NCBI RefSeq assembly: GCF_900129375.1
Contig: NZ_FQVN01000001.1
Span: 496,001-560,000 of the forward strand
Reading direction: 5' to 3'
DNA length: 64,000 nucleotides
Source: Streptoalloteichus hindustanus
Lineage (GTDB): Bacteria; Actinomycetota; Actinomycetes; Mycobacteriales; Pseudonocardiaceae
Within the stretch, counting starts at the first letter, position 1. The number at the start of each line of letters is the position of its first letter. This document shows positions 17,261 through 28,200 of the stretch, piece by piece. The notes under the pieces are model-generated. The model saw nothing but the letters and a program-made list of their open reading frames with translations, searched no databases and was not told the DNA's origin. The position numbers were made by a program, and so were the translations under genes.

Positions 17261-19596
17261 GCAGCGCGTCCACCGCTTTCCACCCGCCGGGCGCCCACCG
17301 CGCCCCCCAGGAGCTCGGGGGCGGGCACGAGCGCCCGATGGGGCACCGCGAGGTGCTGGAGGCGCTGAGCGGCCTCCTCCTGGCCCTGCTGGTCGCCATC
17401 CTCAGCTCGACGATCGTGTCCAACGCCCTGCCCACGATCGTCGCCGACCTGCACGGCACCCAGGGGCAGTACACCTGGGTGGTCACCGCCACCCTGCTCG
17501 CCTCCACCGCGACCACGCCGATCTGGGGCAAGCTCGCCGACCTGTTCAGCAAGAAGATGCTGTACCAGGTGGCGATCGCCGTCTTCACCCTCGGCTCGGT
17601 GCTGTCCGGCCTCTCCCAGTCGATGGGCACGCTGATCGGCTTCCGCGCCCTGCAGGGCGTGGGCATGGGCGGGCTCCAGGCCCTCGCCCAGGTGATCATC
17701 GCCGCGATGGTCAGCCCCCGGGAGCGCGGTCGGTACAACGGCTACACCGGCGCGGTGATGGCCGTCGCCACCGTGGGCGGGCCGCTGGTCGGCGGTGTCA
17801 TCGTCGACACCTCGTGGCTCGGCTGGCGCTGGTGCTTCTTCGTCGTCGTACCGCTGGCCGTGCTCGCGTCGGTCGTGCTCAGCCGCACGCTGAACCTGCC
17901 GGTGATCCGCAGGAAGGCGCGCATCGACTGGGCGGGGGCCACGCTGATCACCGGTGGCGTGAGCCTGCTGCTGATCTGGGTCTCCTTCGCCGGCAAGGAC
18001 TTCGGCTGGTGGTCGCTGTCGACGCTGGCCTACCTGGCGGGCGCGCTGGCCTGCGTGGCGCTCGCGCTGGTCGTGGAGTCCCGGGTGGCCGAGCCGGTCA
18101 TCCCGCTGCACCTGTTCCGGAACCGGACGACGGTGCTCGCCGTCGTGGCGAGCATCGCGGTCGGGACCGCGATGTTCGGCTCCTCGGTGTTCCTCGGGCA
18201 GTACTTCCAGCTCTCCCGCGGCTACTCGCCGACCGCCGCCGGCCTGCTGTCGCTGCCCATGGTGGCCGGGCTGTTCGTGGCCTCCACCGTCTCGGGCCAG
18301 GTCATCACGCGGACCGGGAAGTGGAAGGCGTTCCTCGTCGCGGGCTCGCTGCTGCTGGTCACCGGTCTCGGCCTGCTGGGCACCATCGACCACGCCACCA
18401 GCCTGTGGGTGATCGGCGCCTTCCTGGTGCTGGTCGGGCTCGGGATCGGCATGTCCATGCAGAACCTCGTGCTCGCGGTGCAGAACACCGTCGGCCCCAG
18501 GGACCTGGGCGCGGCCAGCTCGGTCGTGACCTTCTTCCGCTCGCTCGGCGGCGCCGCCGGCGTCTCGGTGCTGGGCTCGGTGCTCGCCACCCGGGTGACC
18601 GAGCTGGTGAACGAGGGGCTGTCCCGGCTGCCGAGGCGGCCCGGCGCGGCGGCCGCGTCCGCCGGCGGCGGGCTGGACATCGGGCACCTGCCGGAGCCGG
18701 TGCGGGAGATCGTGCGCGCGGCCTACGGCGACGCGACGGGGCTGATCTTCGTCATCGCGGCGGTCGTGGCGGCGGCGACCGTGCTGTCGGTGATCTTCAT
18801 CAAGGAGGTCCCGCTCCGGTCCTCGACCACCGGTAACCCGGCCGAGGCGACCACCGGGGACGCGCGGAGCGCGGCGAGCACGCCAGTGACGGCAGACGGC
18901 GTCGACGGGACCGTTGTGCACAACGTTGTCCACAGGCCTGTGGATGAGTTCCAGGGGAATGTGGACAACTTGACCTCGGCTGTGGACAACTCGATGCGAC
19001 ATGTGGGTGAACTGGGGGTAACTCGGGAGACCGCCCAGCTCAGCCCGACCGGGCATCCCGGACGGGTGGCGGCGGAGAACGCCGCGCGGCTGGACGACTG
19101 GTACGCCCGGCTGCACGACCACCTGGCGGAGTTCACGACCTCCCTGGCGCGGGCCGGTCAACAGCTGACCGAGCAGGCCACCGCGCTGCGGGCCGAGCTG
19201 GCCGCGGCCGCACCGGCCCGGATCGCCGAGGCCGAGCCGGCCGAGCCCGTCGAGTCGCCGGCCGACCGGGCGCGGCGCGAGCAGCTCCTGGTCGGCGCCC
19301 GCCACGAGGCCGAGCGCATCGTGGCCGCGGCCCGCGAGCAGTCGGAACGGCTGCGGCAGGACGCCGAGCGCCAGGCGCGGGAGACGCTGGCGGCGACCCC
19401 CGTCCAGCCGGGCGCCGAAGCGGGCGTCGAGGTGGGCGCCGAGACGGCCCTGGCGCCCCCACCGGCCCGGATCGACGTGCCCAGGGCGGCCACCCGCCGC
19501 GCCGCCTCGATCAGCGGCGAGCTGCGGTCACTGCTCGGGTATCCCGACGGATCGGCGAACGGCCAGCACAGCCCACGCCACGCGGCGGGGAACTGA
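17257..19596 (+). CDS. DHA2-type MFS exporter fused to a coiled-coil C-terminal extension, 779 aa
   Basis: Residues ~30-520 are a 14-helix MFS drug exporter: LLALLVAILSSTIVSNALP, GKLADLFSKKMLYQ (motif A), FRALQGVGMGGLQAL (motif B) and IGMSMQNLVLAVQNTVGPRD. The usual end of the family, VIFIKEVPLR, is near residue 515. The frame then continues without a stop for ~260 residues. That part is a Ser/Thr/Val linker (VVHNVVHRPVDEFQGNVDN), a helical segment (RLDDWYARLHDHLAEFTTSL), then a strong coiled coil near 665-710 (REQLLVGARHEAERIVAAAR) reminiscent of DivIVA-like proteins. The linker DNA contains a DnaA-box cluster. The role of the extension is unknown. Confidence 0.88.
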   Translation: MSSASTAFHPPGAHRAPQELGGGHERPMGHREVLEALSGLLLALLVAILSSTIVSNALPTIVADLHGTQGQYTWVVTATLLASTATTPIWGKLADLFSKKMLYQVAIAVFTLGSVLSGLSQSMGTLIGFRALQGVGMGGLQALAQVIIAAMVSPRERGRYNGYTGAVMAVATVGGPLVGGVIVDTSWLGWRWCFFVVVPLAVLASVVLSRTLNLPVIRRKARIDWAGATLITGGVSLLLIWVSFAGKDFGWWSLSTLAYLAGALACVALALVVESRVAEPVIPLHLFRNRTTVLAVVASIAVGTAMFGSSVFLGQYFQLSRGYSPTAAGLLSLPMVAGLFVASTVSGQVITRTGKWKAFLVAGSLLLVTGLGLLGTIDHATSLWVIGAFLVLVGLGIGMSMQNLVLAVQNTVGPRDLGAASSVVTFFRSLGGAAGVSVLGSVLATRVTELVNEGLSRLPRRPGAAAASAGGGLDIGHLPEPVREIVRAAYGDATGLIFVIAAVVAAATVLSVIFIKEVPLRSSTTGNPAEATTGDARSAASTPVTADGVDGTVVHNVVHRPVDEFQGNVDNLTSAVDNSMRHVGELGVTRETAQLSPTGHPGRVAAENAARLDDWYARLHDHLAEFTTSLARAGQQLTEQATALRAELAAAAPARIAEAEPAEPVESPADRARREQLLVGARHEAERIVAAAREQSERLRQDAERQARETLAATPVQPGAEAGVEVGAETALAPPPARIDVPRAATRRAASISGELRSLLGYPDGSANGQHSPRHAAGN
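18914..18989. other. Cluster of DnaA boxes inside the MFS-extension coding sequence
   Basis: Three perfect actinobacterial DnaA boxes occur within 64 bp: TTGTCCACA at 18926-18934 (+), and TGTGGACAA at 18960-18968 and 18981-18989 (-). They are accompanied by the one-mismatch palindrome TTGTGCACAA at 18914-18923 and a weaker TGTGGATGA at 18939-18947. The last two perfect boxes are 21 bp apart, two helical turns. The stretch is coding throughout. Confidence 0.75.
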
Positions 19597-19597
19597 C

Positions 19598-19633
19598 GAA
19601 CACGCCCGCGGGGAACTTTCCGCGGGCGTGTTC
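19598..19633 (+). terminator. Hairpin terminator after the marR-MFS operon
   Basis: 14-bp perfect stem: GAACACGCCCGCGG (19598-19611) with CCGCGGGCGTGTTC (19620-19633), followed by TTCTCC. It starts 2 bases after the stop codon. Confidence 0.85.
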
Positions 19634-19701
19634 CTTCTCCTGGCGCCGCGCGGGCGCGACCTCTCGGGGGTTCCGTGGCACGGGCCACCGAGAAAGGCTA
19701 G

Positions 19702-19722
19702 GTTGAGTGGAACTGGCTCAAC
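19702..19722. promoter_or_regulatory. HAIR element (HspR operator) at clpB
   Basis: GTTGAGT, spacer GGAACTG, GCTCAAC: a near-consensus HspR inverted repeat, 91 bp upstream of the clpB ATG. Confidence 0.85.
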
Positions 19723-19813
19723 TTTTCTGACGTTGTGCTGGGTGAGCGGCCGCTCCTGCACCCCGGCGTGCGCGACGGCCCGCGCCCCAGTGGACGTGCC
19801 GATGAGGTGAGGG

Positions 19814-22420
<2,607 letters not shown>

Positions 22421-22430
22421 GCCACCCCGG

Positions 22431-22462
22431 GACGCGGCGCCCCCGGTCAGGGGCGCCGCGTC
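22431..22462 (+). terminator. Hairpin terminator after clpB
   Basis: 13-bp perfect stem: GACGCGGCGCCCC (22431-22443) with GGGGCGCCGCGTC (22450-22462), starting 11 bp after the stop. Confidence 0.8.
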
Positions 22463-22549
22463 GCCGTCCGGCCCGGCGCCGCGGGAAGGAAGTCGACAGG
22501 GCGCCGAAGTCGTGACAACTTTTCGGATCTCGCCGGCGTCATCCAGAGC

Positions 22550-24715
22550 GTGCGACGTGTTCACCCTTCGGGACACTCGATCGACGTCGACCGCCGGCTG
22601 CGCCGCCGCAGACGCCTGGTCCTGCTCGTACGCGTCGCCGGCATCACCGCGTTCGTCGCGGTCGGGGGCCTGATCGCCGCGTTCCGGCTCGCCTACGCCC
22701 TCTGGGACGTGCCGGAGCCGGCGGAGATCGCCGCGAGCCAGAACCAGACCGTGACGTTGTACTTCTCGGACGGCAAGACCGAGTTGGCCCGCATCCACCC
22801 CGAGGGTGGGGCGCGCACGCTCGTCCGGTTCGAGGACATCCCCCGGTCCGTGCAGAACGCGGTGTTATCCGCGGAGAACGCGTCGTTCTGGAACGACGAG
22901 GGCTTCTCCGTGCGGGGGTTGCTCGGCGCGGTCTACAACAACATCCGCGGCGACGACGGCGGCGGTTCGACGATCACCCAGCAGTACATCAAGAAGGCGA
23001 CCGGGAAAGAGGACCTGAGCATCACCCGGAAGCTGAAGGAGCTGGTGCTGGCCAAGAAACTCACCGACACGCACTCCAAGCAGGAAATCCTCACCGCCTA
23101 CCTGAACACCATCTACTTCGGACGCGGCGCCAACGGCATCCAGGCCGCGGCCAAGGCCTACTTCGCCAAGGACGTCCGGGATCTCGACGTGAGCGAGGCC
23201 GCCGTCCTCGCCGGGGTCATCCAGCGCCCCACCTTCTGGGACCCGGCGGTGGACAGGGAGAACTCCGAGCAGCGCTGGAACTACGTGATGGACCACATGG
23301 TGGAGAACGGGTTCCTGAAAGCGGAGGAACGCGCGCGGGCGAAGTTCCCCACCGTGGTCGCCAAGGTCGCCGAGCCCGGAGCGCGCTGGCACATCAGGAC
23401 CCGGGTCCTCGCCGAGCTGGAGGAGCGGGCCCAGCTCGGGCTCGACGAGGCCCAGCAACACGGCTACCGGATCGTGACCACCCTGGACAAGAACGCGCAG
23501 TCCGCAGCAGAGACCGCCACGCGGGAGGTCATGACGGGGCAACCGGACTACCTGCGCACCGCCCTGACCGCGATCGACCCCCGCACCGGCGGGGTGGCCG
23601 CCTACCACGGCGGGTCCGACAGCTCGGGCATGGACTACGCGCAGAGCCTCCAGGAGCCGGGCACCGCGTTCGCCCCGTTCACCGCCGTGGCCGCCGCCGA
23701 GCGGGGCCAGAACCCGGCGCGGGCGGTCGGGCCCCGGTCCAGCGAGGGCGACCTCGTCGCGCTGGCGAAGCGGATCGGCCCGGAGAACGTGGCCGCGGCG
23801 GCCCACGCCGCCGGCGTTCCCCGCGAGGTGCGGGGCCGACGCACGATCGTCGACCCGGACGAGCAGATCGGCGTGGGCGGCGGCCGAACGGCGGTCCGCC
23901 CGCTCGACCTCGCGGTCGCCTACGCCGCCCTCGTCGACGGCCAGCGCTCCCGGCCGCACTTCGTCGACCGGGTCCTGACCGGCTCCGGCGAGAGCCGGTA
24001 CCAGTTCGCCGAGACCAGGAGCGCCGGCTTCGACATCGACACGCGGTTCAGCGCCAACACCGCGCGGGTGGTGACCTCCCTGCTGGAGGCCAACGGGGCG
24101 CGCAACGACATCCCCGTGCCCGGCAACACCCCGGTCGCCGTCCAGGCCGGGGTGCTGCGCTACGGCGGGGAGGGGCAGGTGGCCAAGGCGTGGACCGCCG
24201 GCTACACCCCGCAACTGGCCACCGTCGTCTGGGTCGGGGCCGACAAGTTCCAGCCGATCAAGGGCAGGTACCAGGAGAGCGGCGGCGCGGAGCACGACAT
24301 CAACGGCCGGCGGGAACCGGCGGTGATCTGGAGCGCCGTGATGGGCGCCTACCACGAGAACCGCGAGCTCCAGCCGTTCCCCGCGCCCAACCCGCAGGCC
24401 AGGCCGGTGCCGACCATTCCCCAGCGGGTGCCGCAGTCACCGCCGGCCAAGCCGAGGAGCTCGCGGACGTCGCCCACCAAACCCCGGCAGACCGAACAGC
24501 CGCCCGCGAAGCCGCAGCCCGAATCCCAGCCGCAGCCGCAGCCACAACCTCAGCCGCAGTCCCAGCAGCCGCCCACCAAACCCCAGCCCGAATCCCAACC
24601 CCAGCCAACCCCCAAGCAGAACCAAAGCAACTCTCCCAAGCCCTCGGGAGGCGAAAACCCGCCGACGAAACCCGGCGGGTCGAGCGGCATCCCCATCCCG
24701 GGAAGAAACAACTGA
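22550..24715 (+). CDS. Class A PBP-like protein: intact glycosyltransferase, degenerate transpeptidase, 721 aa
   Basis: GTG start. A basic cytoplasmic tail and one TM helix (~23-50) precede the GT51 domain (~85-240). That domain has catalytic Glu109 in SAENASFW (Asn replaces the usual Asp), GGGSTITQQYIKKA, SKQEILTAYLNTIYFGRGA and AAKAYFAKD. The transpeptidase-like part (~300-600) keeps fold landmarks (IDPRTGGVAA, AWTAGYTPQLATVVWVG) but not the active site. The expected GSTFK is GTAFA (371-375), the SxN segment is missing, and KTG reads QAG (532-534). It should therefore polymerise glycan without cross-linking. The tail is Pro/Gln/Lys-rich (PQPQPQ repeats), probably wall-spanning. Confidence 0.85.
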   Translation: MRRVHPSGHSIDVDRRLRRRRRLVLLVRVAGITAFVAVGGLIAAFRLAYALWDVPEPAEIAASQNQTVTLYFSDGKTELARIHPEGGARTLVRFEDIPRSVQNAVLSAENASFWNDEGFSVRGLLGAVYNNIRGDDGGGSTITQQYIKKATGKEDLSITRKLKELVLAKKLTDTHSKQEILTAYLNTIYFGRGANGIQAAAKAYFAKDVRDLDVSEAAVLAGVIQRPTFWDPAVDRENSEQRWNYVMDHMVENGFLKAEERARAKFPTVVAKVAEPGARWHIRTRVLAELEERAQLGLDEAQQHGYRIVTTLDKNAQSAAETATREVMTGQPDYLRTALTAIDPRTGGVAAYHGGSDSSGMDYAQSLQEPGTAFAPFTAVAAAERGQNPARAVGPRSSEGDLVALAKRIGPENVAAAAHAAGVPREVRGRRTIVDPDEQIGVGGGRTAVRPLDLAVAYAALVDGQRSRPHFVDRVLTGSGESRYQFAETRSAGFDIDTRFSANTARVVTSLLEANGARNDIPVPGNTPVAVQAGVLRYGGEGQVAKAWTAGYTPQLATVVWVGADKFQPIKGRYQESGGAEHDINGRREPAVIWSAVMGAYHENRELQPFPAPNPQARPVPTIPQRVPQSPPAKPRSSRTSPTKPRQTEQPPAKPQPESQPQPQPQPQPQSQQPPTKPQPESQPQPTPKQNQSNSPKPSGGENPPTKPGGSSGIPIPGRNN

Positions 24716-24725
24716 CCGGTCCTTC

Positions 24726-24769
24726 GCGCCCGTGCGGACGTCGCCGACCGAGCGACGCCGCACGGGCGC
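24726..24769 (+). terminator. Hairpin terminator after the PBP gene
   Basis: 12-bp stem GCGCCCGTGCGG (24726-24737) with CCGCACGGGCGC (24758-24769), plus an inner CGTCG/CGACG pairing. Confidence 0.75.
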
Positions 24770-25259
24770 TCACTATTCAGGGGAAAACATCGGGCTCGCT
24801 GGCCGGCAGTCCACGATCTTCCGCTCTGCCGGCTCCGCATCTTCCGGTTCCCGAGCAGCTGACACCTTCAGATGGTGGGTGGGCTGTCGCAGACGAATGC
24901 TGTCCGACCAGCCGCGGACAGCGATGTCGGGAACAATGGCGACAAAAGCGCCTTCCCGCCCACCCTGGAACGCACAGCCACTCTCGCGCGCGACTACTGA
25001 GTATAGTATAGGGGAGCCCCCATTCTTATTATCGCGCGCGGGGCTGACATTTTTGCCGGCGGTGCGCCGGCGGTGGGGATGATTGACACGATTTGATGGA
25101 GTTCGGTGGCGCCTGTTGACCTGACGGCGGCGGGCTCGGTCCCGGGTTCGGGGCCGTGAACGGCGAGGCCAGGGTGGCGCAGGGCGCACGTGTGCCCGGT
25201 GCCGGAGGGGCGTACCGTCACTCGGGTGGGTGGACTTGTGTCCCACGCCACAGGTGGTC
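24770..25259. other. Noncoding segment of ~490 bp before the GH38 operon
   Basis: No credible gene. It holds an AT-rich island near 24994-25031 framed by a 9-bp inverted repeat and a GGGGAGCCCC core. A TTGACA word is at 25083-25088. No clear promoter for the GH38 gene could be assigned. Confidence 0.5.
24985..25040. repeat. 9-bp inverted repeat framing an AT-rich island
   Basis: CGCGCGCGA (24985-24993) and TCGCGCGCG (25032-25040) are perfect complements. The 38 bp between are unusually AT-rich (ACTGAGTATAGTATA ... TTCTTATTA) around a GGGG-AG-CCCC core. Confidence 0.6.
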
Positions 25260-28200
25260 ATGGTCGTAGGTATGCCGATGCGCCTGCTCGCCGTCGAGCC
25301 GACCGAACTCTTCATCGGTCGGGAGACCGCGCCCCTCCAGGTGGTGCGGGTGGTCGCCGACGGCGCGGCCGGCATCGACGGCGCCGCGTGCCCGGCCCGC
25401 GTGCACGTCGCGGGCCGGGGGCTCGACACTCCGGCGCCGGTCAGCACGCGCGCGGCAGGGCGGACGACGGTGGAGATCGGGGTCGCCACCGGCGACCACC
25501 GCCCCGGCTGCCGCGTGCCGGCCCGGGTCGTGGCGGTCTCGGAGGGCGCGGAGGAGACCCTCGACTTCGACCTGGTCGTCGCGGAGCCGGGCTGGACCGT
25601 GCACATGGTCAGCCACTTCCACTACGACCCGGTCTGGTGGAACACCCAGGGCGCCTACACCGCGGACTGGGACCGGCTGGACTTCCCCGGCTCGGGCAGG
25701 TCGAGCTTCCAGATGGCCGGTTTCGACCTGGTCCGCGCGCACCTCGACCTGGCCCTGCGCGAGCCGGAGTACCGGTTCGTGCTGGCCGAGGTGGACTACC
25801 TCAAGCCCTACTGGGACGCCCACCCCGAGGACCGCGCGCTGCTGCGCCGGCTGCTGGCCGAGGGCCGCGTGGAGATCATGGGCGGCACCTACAACGAGCC
25901 CAACACCAACCTGACCAGCCCGGAGAGCACGATCCGCAACTTCGTGCACGGCATGGGCTTCCAACGCCACGTGCTCGGCGCCGACCCCCGAACCGCGTGG
26001 CAGCTCGACGTGTTCGGGCACGACCCCGCCTTCCCCGGCATGGCCGCCGACGTCGGCCTGTCGGACAGCGCGTGGGCCCGCGGCCCCTTCCACCAGTGGG
26101 GGCCGATGGAGGTCAGGGACGGGGTGAAGGGCGACCCGACGCGGATGCAGTTCCGCAGCGAGTTCGAGTGGCTCTCCCCGTCGGGGCGCGGGGTGCTCAC
26201 GCACTACATGGCCGACCACTACTCCGCCGGCTACTGGATGGACTCCTCGCCCTCCCTGGAGGCCGCGGAGGAGGCCACCTACGAGCTGTTCAAGGGCCTG
26301 CGGAAGGTGGCGACCACCCGCAACGTGCTGTTGCCGGTGGGCACCGACTACAGCCCGCCCAACAAGTGGGTCACCCGGATCCACCGGGACTGGAACTCCC
26401 GCTACACGTGGCCGCGGTTCGTCTGCTCGCTGCCGAGGGACTTCTTCGCCGCGGTCCGCGCCGAGATGGCCGAGCGCGGGGTTGCCGCGGCCCCGCAGAC
26501 CCGGGACATGAACCCGATCTACACCGGCAAGGACGTCTCCTACATCGACACGAAGCAGGCGCAGCGCGTGGCCGAGGACGCCGTGCTCCAGGCGGAGCGG
26601 TTCGCCGTGTTCGCCGCGCTGCTGACCGGCGCGCGCTACCCGGACGCCGCGTTCGCGAAGGCGTGGGCGCAATTGGTGTACGGAGCGCACCACGACGGCA
26701 TCACCGGCTCGGAGAGCGACCAGGTCTACCTCGACCTGCTGACGGGGTGGCGGGAGGCCAGGGACCTCGCCGTGGGCGCCAGGGACGCGGCGCTCCGCGC
26801 CCTCTCGTCCACTGTGGACACCAGTGGCCCCGCGGGGGGCCCGGTCGTGGTGTGGAACCCGCTCACCCGCGACCGCACCGACCTGGTGACCGTCCGGCTC
26901 CCCGAACCACACGGCGGCGCAAGGGTTCTGGACGAGGAGGGACGCGCCCTGCCGTGCCTCGTGGAGCACGACGGCACGACCGTGTCGTTCCTCGCCGGGG
27001 ACATCCCCGCTCTGGGCTGGCGCGTCTTCCGCGTCACTCCGTCCACTGTGGACTCACCCGGCTGGGCCGAGATCGACGGGGTGGAGATCGCCAACGACCA
27101 CCACCGGCTCACGGTCGACCCAGCCAGGGGCGGTGGCGTGTGCAGCCTGGTCGAGCTGGCGACCGGACGCGAGCTCGTCGCGACCGGACGGCTGGGCAAC
27201 GAACTCGTCGTCTACCGCGAGTACCCGGCGCACCCCCGGTTCGGCGAGGGGCCGTGGCACCTGCTGCCCCGCGGGCCGGTCACGACCGCGGGCAGCCGAC
27301 CGGCCGCGTCGGTGCGGGCACTGCGCTCGCCGTTGGGCGAACGCGTCGAGGTGCGCGGCCAGGTCGGGCCCGTGCGCTACACCCAGCGGATCACGCTGTG
27401 GCACGGCGTCCCGAGGGTCGAGTGCTCGACCACCGTGGAGGAGTTCACCGGCTCCGACGAGCTGCTGCGCGTCCGGTGGCCCTGCCCCGTGCCCGGTGGA
27501 CTGCCGGTGAGCGAGGTGGGCGACGCGGTGATCGGCCGCGGCCCCGGCTTCCCGGACGTGGACGCCGGCACGCACCCCTGGACGTTGGACAACCCGGCCC
27601 ACACGTGGTTCGGGCTCGGCTCGACGGCGCGGGTCCGGGTCAACGGGGCGGCCCGCCCGCTCGGGGTGGCCGAGGTCGTGGTCCCGCGCCGGGACGAGGC
27701 CGCCGAGTTGGCCCGCGACCTGGTGTGCGCCCTGGCGCGCTCCGGCGTGACCGCCACGACCGGCGAGGCCGACGGCGCTCGCTACGGGAACCTGGACGTC
27801 GACTCCAACCTGCCCGACTTCCGGATCGCCCTCGGCGGGCCGGCCCGCAACGCCCTCACCGCCGAGGTGATCGGCCGGGCGGGGCTCGCCTGGCACGCCG
27901 AGCTGGAACGCCAGCTCGACGAGACCGGCCGCGCGGTGCTGTGGGTCCCGGCCGAGCACGCGTTGCCCGAGGTCTGGGTGCCCGGCGCCGACCTCACCGA
28001 CGCCCGCGCGCTGCCCACGCTGGTCCTGGCCGCGCGCGACGAGGCCGACCTGCCCTCGGTGGTCGCCGCCGTCGTCGCCGACCTCGACGACCACGAGATC
28101 ACCGTCGAACAGCGGGGGCCGGCGACGGGGCATGGCATGGAGGAGCGCACGGTCGCGCTGCTCAACCGCGGGATCCCGGGGTTCGTGGTCGACGCGCACG

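Noticed and set aside
18914-18989. Chromosomal replication origin
   Set aside because: Although rich in DnaA boxes, there is no dnaA, dnaN, rpmH or parAB nearby, no AT-rich unwinding region, and the stretch is coding; a titration or regulatory cluster is more likely than oriC.
24749-25606. Minus-strand frame before and into the GH38 gene
   Set aside because: Antisense to the GH38 start and through the AT-rich island; no family signal.
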